From Chlorobium sp. (GTDB lineage Bacteria; Bacteroidota; Chlorobiia; Chlorobiales; Chlorobiaceae): a stretch of DNA of 64,000 nucleotides. Below, one piece after another: positions 44,539-53,348 of the stretch. The notes beneath the pieces are model-generated. The model saw only the letters and a list, made by a program, of their open reading frames with translations. It was not told where the DNA came from and ran no database searches. Position 1 is the stretch's first letter. The number at the start of each line of letters is the position of its first letter. The translations under genes and the position numbers were made by a program. The stretch is taken from NCBI RefSeq assembly GCF_021740465.1, contig NZ_JAIOZR010000001.1, positions 24,800-88,799 on the forward strand. Direction: 5' to 3'.

Positions 44539-44985
44539 GGCTGCCTCCCTGTCAGGAGTTGATGAATGAGACACGATTGCCGGACCTCTCTTCTCCATAA
44601 TTACAAGTATGCAGATTCGGTCGTTCCCCAAGTCTCCATTCTCCTGCGGGCTACTCTCCCCTGTCGTCAGAATTCGGATTGCCGGCTATCCGGATATTCC
44701 GAACGATCCTGTCTCACAAAAGCGAAGCTATCGTAAAAGGCTTTTATCGCCAATAACCCTTATCCGCCTGAAATAATGCTCGGCTGCCGTCATAAATAAC
44801 TTACGGATCAACGTCTCAAAGCGTAAAGGAAAAGAATCTCGATAGGTAATTGCGAGTGATAAATCATGCACATAAAGCATCATTCATGCCTTACGCATGA
44901 TTAGTCATTCATATTATTTACTCGAAACAAAAAAAGTGATATCTTACAAATGATAATTCATGCATTACCGATAAAAAGCAGCTTT
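44539..44985. other. Intergenic region upstream of hipBA
   Basis: About 445 bases without a gene, between the divergent hemerythrin and hipB genes. The hipB-proximal half holds the inverted repeats listed separately and an AT-rich stretch (44910-44940) that probably contains the promoter. The distal half (44540-44800) shows nothing recognisable. Confidence 0.5.
44862..44902. promoter_or_regulatory. Candidate HipB operator (inverted repeat)
   Basis: AATCATGC (44862-44869) and GCATGATT (44895-44902) are perfect inverted arms 25 bases apart. The half-site TTCATGC occurs inside the gap (44883) and again at 44958, and GCAT is frequent. Clustered half-sites upstream of a HipB-type repressor gene suggest autoregulation. 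Confidence 0.5.
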
Positions 44986-45333
44986 ATGACTGATAATTCA
45001 TTCACAAGATGGCGTTCAATGAGCGACAATGCACTGGTCGGGCATATCGGAGCTTTTGTAAGGCACCACCGCATGGAGCAGAACAAGACCCAGGATGAAC
45101 TGGCTCATGCCGCCAGCATCAGCCGCTCGACCCTGAGCTTGCTGGAAAGGGGAGAATCGATTACCCTCGGCACCCTGATTCAGGTACTCAGGGTATTGGA
45201 CCAGCTGCAGGTAATGGAGGCGTTTGTGGTGGAGCAGCGCATCAGCCCGCTCGCGCTGGCCAGAATGCAGAAAGAGAAACGGCAGCGGGCACGAGGAAAA
45301 AAAGACGGAAATGCAGCGGAATATGAATGGTGA
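44986..45333 (+). CDS. HipB-like XRE-family antitoxin
   Basis: A 115-residue helix-turn-helix protein. The XRE motif is at residues about 28-80: VRHHRMEQNKTQDELAHAAS, ISRSTLSLLERGES and ITLGTLIQVLRVLDQLQ, followed by a basic C-terminal tail (KEKRQRARGKKDG). I start at ATG 44986 (MTDNSF); an upstream ATG at 44950 and a downstream one at 45019 are alternatives, since no strong ribosome site distinguishes them. The HipA-like kinase gene begins four bases after its stop, the standard antitoxin-toxin arrangement, and inverted repeats lie in the promoter. Confidence 0.88.
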   Translation: MTDNSFTRWRSMSDNALVGHIGAFVRHHRMEQNKTQDELAHAASISRSTLSLLERGESITLGTLIQVLRVLDQLQVMEAFVVEQRISPLALARMQKEKRQRARGKKDGNAAEYEW

Positions 45334-45336
45334 AAC

Positions 45337-46641
45337 ATGATCGTAGCCGAAGTGAGCATATGGGAAGAACTGGTCGGTGCGGTGGCATGGAACGATGCCG
45401 CAGGACTGGCTGCGTTTGAATATGATACCGGCTTCAAATCGAAGGGATGGGATATCTCACCCCTGCAAATGCCTGTTTCGGATACCAGAAACATCTACGG
45501 CTTTCCGGCCCTGCGCAAAAAAGCCGAACCTGCCCTGGACTCTTTCAGGGGCTTGCCCGGCTTACTGGCCGATGTGCTGCCCGACCGCTACGGAAACGAA
45601 CTGATCAACCAGTGGCTTGCCTGGCAGGGCCGTCCGCAGGACAGCATGAATCCGGTGGAGATGCTCTGCTTCATCGGAACCCGGGGCATGGGCGCCCTGG
45701 AGTTTCAGCCCGCCACCATGAAAGAGAGCAAACGGACCTTCGCCGTAGAGATAGAGAGCCTGGTGGACATGGCAAAAAAAATGCTCTCCGGAAAAGAGGC
45801 TTTTGCCGCCAACCTCAGGACGGACGAGGAGAAAGCCATACCGGAACTGCTCCGTATCGGCACGTCTGCCGGGGGGGCAAGGCCGAAGGCCGTCATTGCG
45901 TACAACGAAAAAACAGGCGAGGTCCGATCAGGACAGTCCACTGCCCCAAAAGGCTTCGAGCACTGGCTCGTCAAGCTGGACGGCGTGAGCGACATTCAGT
46001 TGGGCACGAGCCACGGCTATGGAAGGGTTGAAATGGCGTATTGCAACATGGCCACAGCCTGCGGCATAACCATGATGCCGTCACGATTGCTGGAAGAAAA
46101 CGGCCGTGCTCACTTTATGACCAAACGCTTCGACCGGGAAGGCGGTTCAACGAAACATCACATACAAACCTTCAGCGCTCTGAAGCACTTCGACTACATC
46201 TCGGTAACGAGTTTCAGCTATGAGCAGCTTTTTCAGACCATGCGCGAACTGAAACTGACCTATCCCGAAGCCGAGCAGATGTTCAGAAGAATGGTTTTCA
46301 ACGTGGCGGCCCGAAACTGCGACGACCACACCAAAAACTTTTCGTTCAGGCTGAAAAAGGATGCCCGGTGGGAACTGGCTCCGGCCTATGATCTCTGCCA
46401 CGCATACCAGCCCGATCATCGATGGGTAAGCCAGCATGCCCTGAGCATCAACGGAAAACGGACGGACATCACCAGAGAAGACCTTCTTGAAATCGGCAGA
46501 TCAATCAAAAACAAAAAGGCCTCGGAAGTAATCGACGAAATCAACGCAACGGTAGCTCAATGGAAACAATATGCCGACGAAGCAGCCGTCTCGCCCGGCC
46601 TGCGCGACCGGATCGCCAAAACCCTTGTCCATCTGAAATAA
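45337..46641 (+). CDS. HipA-like serine/threonine kinase toxin
   Basis: A 434-residue HipA-family kinase. Residues 1-100 are the couple_hipA N-terminal domain (IYGFPALRKKAEPALDSF, GLPGLLADVLPDRYG). The kinase part has the ATP loop in GTSAGGARPKA near residue 190, catalytic Asp in NVAARNCDDHTKNFSF and the DFG-equivalent ELAPAYDLCH near 350. In E. coli HipA phosphorylates glutamyl-tRNA synthetase and halts growth; the target here is not known. All kinase residues I can check are present, so it is probably active. Confidence 0.9.
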   Translation: MIVAEVSIWEELVGAVAWNDAAGLAAFEYDTGFKSKGWDISPLQMPVSDTRNIYGFPALRKKAEPALDSFRGLPGLLADVLPDRYGNELINQWLAWQGRPQDSMNPVEMLCFIGTRGMGALEFQPATMKESKRTFAVEIESLVDMAKKMLSGKEAFAANLRTDEEKAIPELLRIGTSAGGARPKAVIAYNEKTGEVRSGQSTAPKGFEHWLVKLDGVSDIQLGTSHGYGRVEMAYCNMATACGITMMPSRLLEENGRAHFMTKRFDREGGSTKHHIQTFSALKHFDYISVTSFSYEQLFQTMRELKLTYPEAEQMFRRMVFNVAARNCDDHTKNFSFRLKKDARWELAPAYDLCHAYQPDHRWVSQHALSINGKRTDITREDLLEIGRSIKNKKASEVIDEINATVAQWKQYADEAAVSPGLRDRIAKTLVHLK

Positions 46642-46797
46642 TCGACCAACCTGCGGAGGAAACCTGATTGCTCAAATCTTTCGAGCCTTTCCGCCACCAT
46701 TCTGCGACAATCCGAGACTTATATCTTGTTGCACTGCGTCCCTCAGTCTTGCAGGAACAAGTAGATATGAACGTGAAACGCAGGGCACCACTCCGTG

Positions 46798-46871
46798 CTA
46801 CCGATATGTCGCTCCTGACGGAACTCGAAGAAAAAACACCCATAAGTCCCGGAGGAACGATATATCGGTAG
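46798..46871. repeat. Palindromic interspersed repeat, copy A
   Basis: Left arm (46798-46825, CTACCGATATGTCGCTCC...) and right arm (46845-46871, ...CGATATATCGGTAG) are near-perfect inverted copies around a 19-base loop, giving a long imperfect hairpin. A related unit (ATATGTCGCACCC, 46912 onward) follows, extending the repeat to about 46965. Small open frames across it (such as 46668-46871) are artefacts of the repeat. A second copy is at 47600-47690. Confidence 0.78.
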
Positions 46872-46980
46872 AATACCGGCAATCCCCCAACAAATACGGC
46901 TTTCCATTACATATGTCGCACCCTGTGCTACCGGTATTTACGCCTCTGCGGGGCTTAGGAAAAAACCTTTTTGCATTCGA

Positions 46981-47181
46981 TTACCGCGCCCTCTCCAGAA
47001 TCGACACGCACTCATGGAGCTCATGCTTTTTTGCAAATGTAAGCGGTGTTTCATAGTTCCGGTCGCACAAATCCGGATTGGCACTTTTTTCAATCAGATA
47101 CCGGCCGATATCCGCACCATTATCAAGAAGCAAGGTGGTCATCCTGATATTTCCGTTTGTGGCGGCGAAATGAACGAAACA
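46981..47181 (-). pseudogene. Ankyrin-repeat gene remnant
   Basis: Minus-strand frame of 66 codons between an in-frame TGA (47182) and TAA (46981). It reads HFAATNGNIRMTTLLLDNGA, then ANPDLCDRNYETPLTFAKKH and a final helix ending ERAR. This is about two ankyrin repeats, the first missing its start and the join between them shortened. The only internal ATG (47142) would give 53 residues with no complete repeat. It lies between the truncated DUF2589-like gene and repeat copy A, so I read it as the 3' end of a degraded ankyrin gene. Confidence 0.65.
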
Positions 47182-47203
47182 TCATGCCTGTTCAGGCTTG
47201 CCT

Positions 47204-47494
47204 TTATATCCCGGCACTTTTCAGCTTTTCGATATTGTCGAACAACTCGGCATTGCCAAGACCTTCGAGCGGCAGATGCAGATATTCGGGTTCGTGGGCT
47301 TCGGGGCGGACAAACTCCACCCTCATGACGGGCGGACGCTGTCCTGTCGGGTCGATGTCGAAGCAGACACTCCTGATGAAATCAGCGGTGGCCTCAGCAA
47401 GGCGCATCTGTGCTTCGCATGCGGCCTGAAGCGGCCCGCCGATAAGATCCGCCATCGGCAGTCCCTTGAACTGATCTTCCATATTTACAAGCAT
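47204..47494 (-). CDS. DUF2589-like protein, probably truncated
   Basis: A 96-residue protein: KGLPMADLIGGPLQAACEAQ and MRLAEATADFIRSVCFDID match the start of DUF2589-type phage-tail-like or secretion-associated proteins, and VMRVEFVRPEAHEPEY the following strand. Related proteins are roughly twice as long; here it ends with LFDNIEKLKSAGI and is followed by the ankyrin remnant. Start at 47494 has no ribosome site; Met 5 is an alternative. Gene remnants and repeats on both sides make it likely that this copy is not functional. Confidence 0.5.
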   Translation of the reverse strand: MLVNMEDQFKGLPMADLIGGPLQAACEAQMRLAEATADFIRSVCFDIDPTGQRPPVMRVEFVRPEAHEPEYLHLPLEGLGNAELFDNIEKLKSAGI

Positions 47495-47599
47495 TGCGGT
47501 TCATGGTTTGGGGTTCCCTGAATGCAGACACGAATTTCAACGATATTTTTCAGGAAGTTACGGCGTATTCCCGTCATGAACACGCAGGGCTCGTAACCT

Positions 47600-47690
47600 G
47601 TGACACCAACCAGCCTCCCCTTCGGAGCTTGACAAGAAACATCCTTTACAAGTCCCGTCAGGGACGGCATGTCGGTAGAATACGACAATC
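47600..47690. repeat. Palindromic interspersed repeat, copy B
   Basis: The right arm AGTCCCGTCAGGGACGGCATGTCGGTAG (47651-47678) matches the corresponding arm of copy A in about 23 of 28 positions; the left side (CCTCCCCTTCGGAGCTTGAC, about 47608) is more diverged. Both copies have the same orientation and bracket the ankyrin and DUF2589-like remnants. The copy ends about 15 bases before the stop codon of the MFS gene. Confidence 0.65.
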
Positions 47691-47692
47691 CT

Positions 47693-49024
47693 TCACGCCC
47701 CTTCTCCGGCGGCCTCGCCGGAAAAGCCGAAAGCTCCTCGCGTAACCGCAAGGGTGGAAAGCGCCGCGAAAAGCAGGCAGAGGGAGAACATGGCGAGCAC
47801 AAGTTCCATCCGCTCCCCTGCGCTTTCGCGTATCCTCCCGACCAGTTCAGGACTTACGTATCCGGCGATATTGCCGAACGAGTTAATGACCGCGATGCCG
47901 GCAGCGGCGGCCGTGCCGCCGAGCATTGACGATGGCAGCGACCAGAAGCAGGAGAGCGCGGACATGATGCCTGCGGTGGCTACCGAGAGTGCCGCGATAC
48001 CGTACCACCCTCCGACCTGCGGCATGGCCGAAAGGGCGAATGCCGCAGCAGCAGCCAGGCAGGGCGCCGCGACATGCCAGCGGCGCTCACCGGTCCGGTC
48101 GGAATGCACGCCGTTGAGCACCATCACCACGGCAGCGGTGAACCAGGGAATCACGGATATCCAGCCGATAGCCCGCTCGTCGGTGGTGATGGTGTCACGA
48201 ATGATCTGAGGCAGCCAGAACGAGATGCCGTACAACCCCATGACCACAAGAAAATACACTCCGCTGAACCCCCATACTTTCGGGTTTTTCATGGCGTATC
48301 CCGCCGTACGTGATGCCGAACCGCCCTGCAGCCGCCGCTCCTCGTCGAGGGTCGCCCGGCGCAGCAGCAGCTCCTTCTCCTCAGTGTCGAGCCATGAGGC
48401 GTCGCGGGGCGAATCGTCGAGATAAAAAAGCACCGCAACGCCCATCGCGGCCGATGGCAGCCCTTCGAGCACGAAGAGCCACTGCCAGCCCTGCAGCCCG
48501 CCGAACCCGTCCATGACCTTGAGAATGGCACCGGAAACCGGCCCGCCAACAACGCCTGCAATGGCGACCGCGGTCATGAACCAGGCAACCATGCGCGCAC
48601 GGTACTTCGAAGGAAACCAGATCGTGAGGTAGAGAATTATGCCGGGAAAGAAGCCCGCTTCGGCGACCCCGAGCAGAAAACGCAAAAGGTAGAAAGCGTG
48701 CTCGCCTGCGACGAATATCTGCAGACTGGCAATGATGCCCCAGGTGATCATGATGCGCGCTATCCATATCCTCGCGCCCACCCTTGAGAGAATGATGTTG
48801 CTCGGCACCTCGAAAAGCAGATAGCCGATGAAGAAGATCCCAGCCCCGGTGCCATAGGCAATATCGCTTAAACCGAGGTCCCGCGACATCTGCAGTTTTG
48901 CGAAGCCCACGTTGACCCGGTCGAGGTAGGCAAGGATGTAGCAGAAAAAGAGAAACGGCACGAGATGCCATGCGGCCTTGCGGTAGGCGGCAGGCTCGAC
49001 GGCAGAAGATGAGGGGGAATGCAT
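47693..49024 (-). CDS. MFS transporter, anion:cation symporter (ACS) family
   Basis: A 443-residue 12-helix transporter. I start at ATG 49024 (MHSPSSSA); four codons upstream is only a TTG. RVNVGFAKLQMSRDLGLSD and FLLGVAEAGFFPGIILYL are ACS-family signatures (tartrate, phthalate, hexuronate importers); a cytoplasmic loop rich in Glu and Arg divides the two halves (LDTEEKELLLRRATLDEERR). The coding sequence is much GC-richer than the window average and the family is unusual for green sulfur bacteria, pointing to horizontal transfer. The 3' end abuts repeat copy B. The substrate, probably an organic acid, cannot be told. Confidence 0.88.
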   Translation of the reverse strand: MHSPSSSAVEPAAYRKAAWHLVPFLFFCYILAYLDRVNVGFAKLQMSRDLGLSDIAYGTGAGIFFIGYLLFEVPSNIILSRVGARIWIARIMITWGIIASLQIFVAGEHAFYLLRFLLGVAEAGFFPGIILYLTIWFPSKYRARMVAWFMTAVAIAGVVGGPVSGAILKVMDGFGGLQGWQWLFVLEGLPSAAMGVAVLFYLDDSPRDASWLDTEEKELLLRRATLDEERRLQGGSASRTAGYAMKNPKVWGFSGVYFLVVMGLYGISFWLPQIIRDTITTDERAIGWISVIPWFTAAVVMVLNGVHSDRTGERRWHVAAPCLAAAAAFALSAMPQVGGWYGIAALSVATAGIMSALSCFWSLPSSMLGGTAAAAGIAVINSFGNIAGYVSPELVGRIRESAGERMELVLAMFSLCLLFAALSTLAVTRGAFGFSGEAAGEGA

Positions 49025-49079
49025 GATGGACGGCAATACGGTTATGGTTATGGTTATGGGGGAAACGGATAACAGTTCG

Positions 49080-49748
49080 CTACAGCGGCCGGTTGAGAAA
49101 ATCCACCATCGGCTTCACCGTCCGGTAGAGTGCGACGAGCCTCGGGGCAAAGCCCGGCGAGGTCACTTCGGCGTCGCTGAAAAAACGCTGGGTGTAGTAC
49201 CCCTTGTACCTGAGATAGTCAATGGCCGGGTCGTCGGCATCGTACCCTTTCGGCGGTCTTTTCAGAAGTCCCGAAGGCAGCACGCCTTCGGGAAACTCCC
49301 TGCTGAAGGCTTCATGCGAAATGATCGAGCGCCACTCGCTGAAATGCCCGCCGATCTCTTCCCTCAGAAGTTCAAGCACCGCTGGTTCGGGCATGTAGAC
49401 ACCGCCTCCGGCAAACGACTCCCCTTCCGGCCCTATATGCACGTAGTAGCCGCCGAACGGGCTCCTGCGCCCTCCACGGTTGACGAACACGAAAAAATTG
49501 GTTTTGTAGGGCGACTTGTCTTTTGAAAAGCGCACGTCGCGGTAGATGCGCATGATGCAGTTTTTCGGATTGAGACCCGACGCGGCAACTGCGGGATCGA
49601 AGGCGCAAACCTCCCGAAGCATCTCAGCCGTGAGCCCGATCACCTCTCCGTAAGCATCCCGGAACTCCGGCCTGTGCTCCTCGAACCACTCGCGGGTATT
49701 CCGGGCCTTCAGGCCTCGGAGAAACAACAGTGTTGAAGGGGTAATCAT
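49080..49748 (-). CDS. DUF2461 (TIGR02453) family protein
   Basis: A 222-residue cytosolic protein. Hallmarks are LFLRGLKARNTREWFEEHRP near the start, NPKNCIMRIYRDVRFSKDKSPYKTNFF around residue 70 and YYVHIGPEGESFAGGGVYMP near 125, all conserved in the DUF2461 family, whose function is unknown. It is GC-rich like the MFS gene and lies between it and the patatin gene on the same strand, with short gaps (55 and 25 bases). Confidence 0.92.
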   Translation of the reverse strand: MITPSTLLFLRGLKARNTREWFEEHRPEFRDAYGEVIGLTAEMLREVCAFDPAVAASGLNPKNCIMRIYRDVRFSKDKSPYKTNFFVFVNRGGRRSPFGGYYVHIGPEGESFAGGGVYMPEPAVLELLREEIGGHFSEWRSIISHEAFSREFPEGVLPSGLLKRPPKGYDADDPAIDYLRYKGYYTQRFFSDAEVTSPGFAPRLVALYRTVKPMVDFLNRPL

Positions 49749-49773
49749 GGCATGTATCTCTTGTCAGTTATTG

Positions 49774-52700
49774 TCAATCCCACAAATTCATCGATACGAA
49801 CCACTTGTGCACTCCCTCAACCACTCCCCACCACTCTTGCTGCAAGCCGCTGACCGCAACGATGGAAGCGATGCCCGAAAGCAAAAGCACCAGTATCAGC
49901 GCTGTTCCGAGGCTTTTAAAAACAAGCGCCCACTTGTTCTTGAAAAGCAACAGGTCACGCAGCCAGAGCACGGTCAAATGAACAGCGCCGGTAAGGGCGA
50001 GAATCGTGAGACCAAGACGCTGAACTCCTGGGTTCACGAACAGGAGGCCGAGTATCAGGAGCAGTGTTTCAAACAGGTAAAGAAGCTGCATCCAGTGCTT
50101 GAAGACGAGGTTCGTCATGCTGCGTGGCACCGAAGCCTCAACAAGCCACCAGAGCAATGTGCCAGCACGCATCATCACGGCAAGTAACCCCTTTCCCGCA
50201 ACACCGTACTGATCGGCAATACCCGAAAGGATTTTGCCGGTCACGGTGGTTGCCCTTGCTGCATTTTTCAGCGCAGCTTCGGGTTCAGGCACATGGTTGG
50301 AACGAAACACCCGAAGGTAATGATCACGCAATTCCCGTTCATCGATGTCGCGAAACGCCTGTGAATAGTCATAGCGCGAACGGGCCATTCTCGTTGTATA
50401 CGCTTTCAGCTTGCGGATGAACGACACAAACGACTCAGGAACAGGCTTGCCGGAAGCCGGGCGCATGAAGGCTTCAACGAGCAGGTCTTTCGATTCGTCC
50501 GGTCCCATCTCCCTCATCGTATCGAGCACGATTGCCGCATGCGCCTCGCCGATATAGGAATCGGCATCTGCGGCATCGGGGAGAAGCGCCCTGATGATGC
50601 GCTCCGCCCCGTCGAGCTGGCCCCACATGATGTCGTTGCGCCGCCACCGCTCTTCCATGAAAGCACCGAAATTGCCAAGCGCTGTTCCTGCAAGTTTTTT
50701 CAGACGGTCTTTCCGCTCGTCCACAAGAAAAGTCGCGTCTTCAGGGCTGATGCGCGACACGTCGATTCTGGTTCCTTCGTCGGCGGCTGTGCCGTAGAGG
50801 ATGGGAAAAAGCACCATATCGTAATCGCTATAGCTCCGGTAGGTGTTACCGAGAACAGAACGGGCGGCAGTTGCGCCGAAATCAGAATTCTTTGTAACGG
50901 TTTCGTCGATACAAAGTGCCTTTCGACACACTCCGTCGCTTTCCTCTATAGCCCGGGTCAACCGGTTTTTGACCTTGATGGCAATCCTGTCGAGCAGCCG
51001 GATTACCTTTTTGTTGCCTTCAAGAAAACCGGCGGCCACCTCCTCGCTTGCCTGTTGCGCGCTTTTGCCCCCGGAACGTCCGGAACCGAGAAAAAAATCG
51101 ATAACCGGCCTGAAAGTAGCATCCCGATCATCACCCGTCTGTTTAGCGGAACCGCTTTGCATCGACGTCGAAAGACGAACATCGTCGCTTCCGGAAAGAG
51201 CATCGACAAGCTCCGCCACAAGATCATAGAGCGGGTTGGCATCTTTCCCGTCCGTTCCTTCGCGAGGCCTGAAACGCGAACGAAGCTCGCGGCCCACTTC
51301 AATAAGTCGGCTCTGCATCGCAAGAGCATCCTTCCTTGCCGAGAGCAGCTCGACCCTGAAGGACGAAATCCAATCGTCCGAGCCGGCAGGAACCGGTTCG
51401 TCAAGCCACTTTTCGAGATCTTTTGACAGCTCCTTTGTATCCATGGCATAAAACCGGTCGATGCGGCGCTTAAGAAACCGCAATCTCCTGAGGGGAAATG
51501 TCAGGTCGAACCAGTGCAAAAAAGTGTTCATGGTACGTGGAGGCATTTCCGTGTGAGCATCTTCTTTCCGGTCGGTATCGTACTCCGATCCCCGGTATCT
51601 GACAAACCGTTCTTCCCGCCATGCACGCACGAGGTTTCTGAACACTCGTGCCGTATCGGATTGTTCGTCGAACCCTGCAACACGGGCAAGCAATGTGCCG
51701 AAATCATCGGTTACCGATTCGATTTCCAGCCGTTGGTATGCCGCATACCCGGGGCCTTTTCGAAGGGTCATATCAGCCATGTCGAGCATTCCCCACTCCC
51801 TGTCATTGAGACCTGGCTTTGCCCAGAACGGCTCGGCTCCGGCATCTTCGCCTTTTTCGATTTTCTTTTGCCAGGCCCTGTAGACATAGACATAGGGAGC
51901 GACCCACCCGGACTGCAGTTTGTCAGCATCGAGATTTATGGTAATCTGTTCTATCCGCTCTAACAGTCGGTTTCGTTCGAGAATTTTTTCGAGGTCGCCC
52001 CGTATGGTTTCGTAACGAGGCAGTTTCAGGAGAGCGGCAATGCTGTTTTCAATCGCGTTTGGCCGGCCGTTTTTTTCAGGATCGGATTCGGGATGGTCGG
52101 GAACCGGCTCTATATAGAGCAGCTTGCGCTCGACCGGCAGATCGGAGTGGCGCGCCGAGATGGTTTCAACAGCATAGGAAAATGGCTTGTTATCGAGATA
52201 GCCCCCATCGCCAAACGGCCGGTTGCGGTATGAAACGCAACCTGAAGCAGGCTTGTCGGGATATCCGCGGAAAAACCGCTTCCATCGATCACCACTCGAA
52301 AGAAACTCCTCGCCATAGTCTTTCCGCCTGAGCACCTCGTCGATATCGCTAAGCATGACAGGCTCAAAAGCAAAGGGAAACGATGAGGTGGAACGGGCCG
52401 CAAAAGCCAGCATGGGATTGTTCTCCTTCACGAAATCGTTCCAGGTGGTCTGGCTTGTATCCGAACTTGAAAACCTGAACACATTGCGGTGCCTGCGTTC
52501 GTAAACCGTGCTGTCGGTTAATTCGATGGGCAGGATGAGGCCAAGAATATCAGTCGTGGTAACGAACAGGTCGAGTTCCCGCACATACGCGGAGGGAGAA
52601 TTGCCGGATCCAGGTTGTCTTGCATCATCCATTTTTTCAAACGCCTCAAGCAGCTTCTGGTACATTCTTCTGCTGTTAAAAAGCGACTGGGGCGAGCGCT

Positions 52701-53148
52701 CGACCTTCAGCACGGTATCTTTCACAGACCTTGAGTCGTTGATGAGTAAAGCGGCATCACCCTCGGCAATCCAGAGATTCTTGAGATCATCCATGCCAAG
52801 ACCGGTTGCAAGTGCCTTGGCAAGAAAAATGCCATTGATCCCTCCTGCCGAGGTACCTGAAATGACATCAATAGTGAATTTGCGTTCCAATGCGGCATCG
52901 CGCACCAGCATTTCATCTACGTTCGTAGCGCCGGCAAGGCGGTAGGCAATCTTCCGGTAGACGGTTTCCACTCGATCAAGCATCCCCGAAGGAATGAGCG
53001 GTGTAACGCCGTCCTGCCCCGTAGCAGTCGCACGGACCATGCGCAGCAGCTCATGGGCGATGCCGTTCATGTAGATCGCAAGGGATACGCCGCCGTACAT
53101 GACGACGGCGAAGCGGATTTCGGATTTCGGGGAACCGGAGGCAGCCAT
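49774..53148 (-). CDS. Large patatin-like phospholipase (TIGR03607 type)
   Basis: A 1124-residue protein. The N-terminal patatin domain has the oxyanion loop VMYGGVSLAIYMNGIAHE (residues 17-34), nucleophile S100 in ISGTSAGGING and catalytic D314 in FGDGGYLDNKP, the Ser/Asp dyad of lipid acyl hydrolases. Residues about 340-990 are a long, mostly helical region typical of TIGR03607. The last 110 residues carry three membrane helices (LLYLFETLLLILGLLFV, LGLTILALTGAVHLTVLWL, TALILVLLLSGIASIVAV). So it is a membrane-tethered phospholipase. No cyclase or toxin partner of CBASS type is adjacent. DUF2461 follows 25 bases downstream. Confidence 0.9.
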   Translation of the reverse strand: MAASGSPKSEIRFAVVMYGGVSLAIYMNGIAHELLRMVRATATGQDGVTPLIPSGMLDRVETVYRKIAYRLAGATNVDEMLVRDAALERKFTIDVISGTSAGGINGIFLAKALATGLGMDDLKNLWIAEGDAALLINDSRSVKDTVLKVERSPQSLFNSRRMYQKLLEAFEKMDDARQPGSGNSPSAYVRELDLFVTTTDILGLILPIELTDSTVYERRHRNVFRFSSSDTSQTTWNDFVKENNPMLAFAARSTSSFPFAFEPVMLSDIDEVLRRKDYGEEFLSSGDRWKRFFRGYPDKPASGCVSYRNRPFGDGGYLDNKPFSYAVETISARHSDLPVERKLLYIEPVPDHPESDPEKNGRPNAIENSIAALLKLPRYETIRGDLEKILERNRLLERIEQITINLDADKLQSGWVAPYVYVYRAWQKKIEKGEDAGAEPFWAKPGLNDREWGMLDMADMTLRKGPGYAAYQRLEIESVTDDFGTLLARVAGFDEQSDTARVFRNLVRAWREERFVRYRGSEYDTDRKEDAHTEMPPRTMNTFLHWFDLTFPLRRLRFLKRRIDRFYAMDTKELSKDLEKWLDEPVPAGSDDWISSFRVELLSARKDALAMQSRLIEVGRELRSRFRPREGTDGKDANPLYDLVAELVDALSGSDDVRLSTSMQSGSAKQTGDDRDATFRPVIDFFLGSGRSGGKSAQQASEEVAAGFLEGNKKVIRLLDRIAIKVKNRLTRAIEESDGVCRKALCIDETVTKNSDFGATAARSVLGNTYRSYSDYDMVLFPILYGTAADEGTRIDVSRISPEDATFLVDERKDRLKKLAGTALGNFGAFMEERWRRNDIMWGQLDGAERIIRALLPDAADADSYIGEAHAAIVLDTMREMGPDESKDLLVEAFMRPASGKPVPESFVSFIRKLKAYTTRMARSRYDYSQAFRDIDERELRDHYLRVFRSNHVPEPEAALKNAARATTVTGKILSGIADQYGVAGKGLLAVMMRAGTLLWWLVEASVPRSMTNLVFKHWMQLLYLFETLLLILGLLFVNPGVQRLGLTILALTGAVHLTVLWLRDLLLFKNKWALVFKSLGTALILVLLLSGIASIVAVSGLQQEWWGVVEGVHKWFVSMNLWD

Positions 53149-53348
53149 TGCAGACAGGGGTTTTCGATTGAAAAAGTCGTGCGGAATACTGCTGAAGCTC
53201 GCTGGCTATATATACGCGGAAAGACGGACGCGCATCGCTGAAGGCTCTTTTCAGATAAAGATATGAAGCGTTGCCATTGATCGCAAAAATCTGCGATTAT
53301 AACAAAGAAAACTTAATGATTGATGCTACAGGGCACGGAATGGATAAT

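Noticed and set aside
46668..46882. Small open frames on both strands (67 and 113 codons) after hipA
   Set aside because: They consist mainly of the palindromic repeat; the peptides are by-products of the repeat and not genes.
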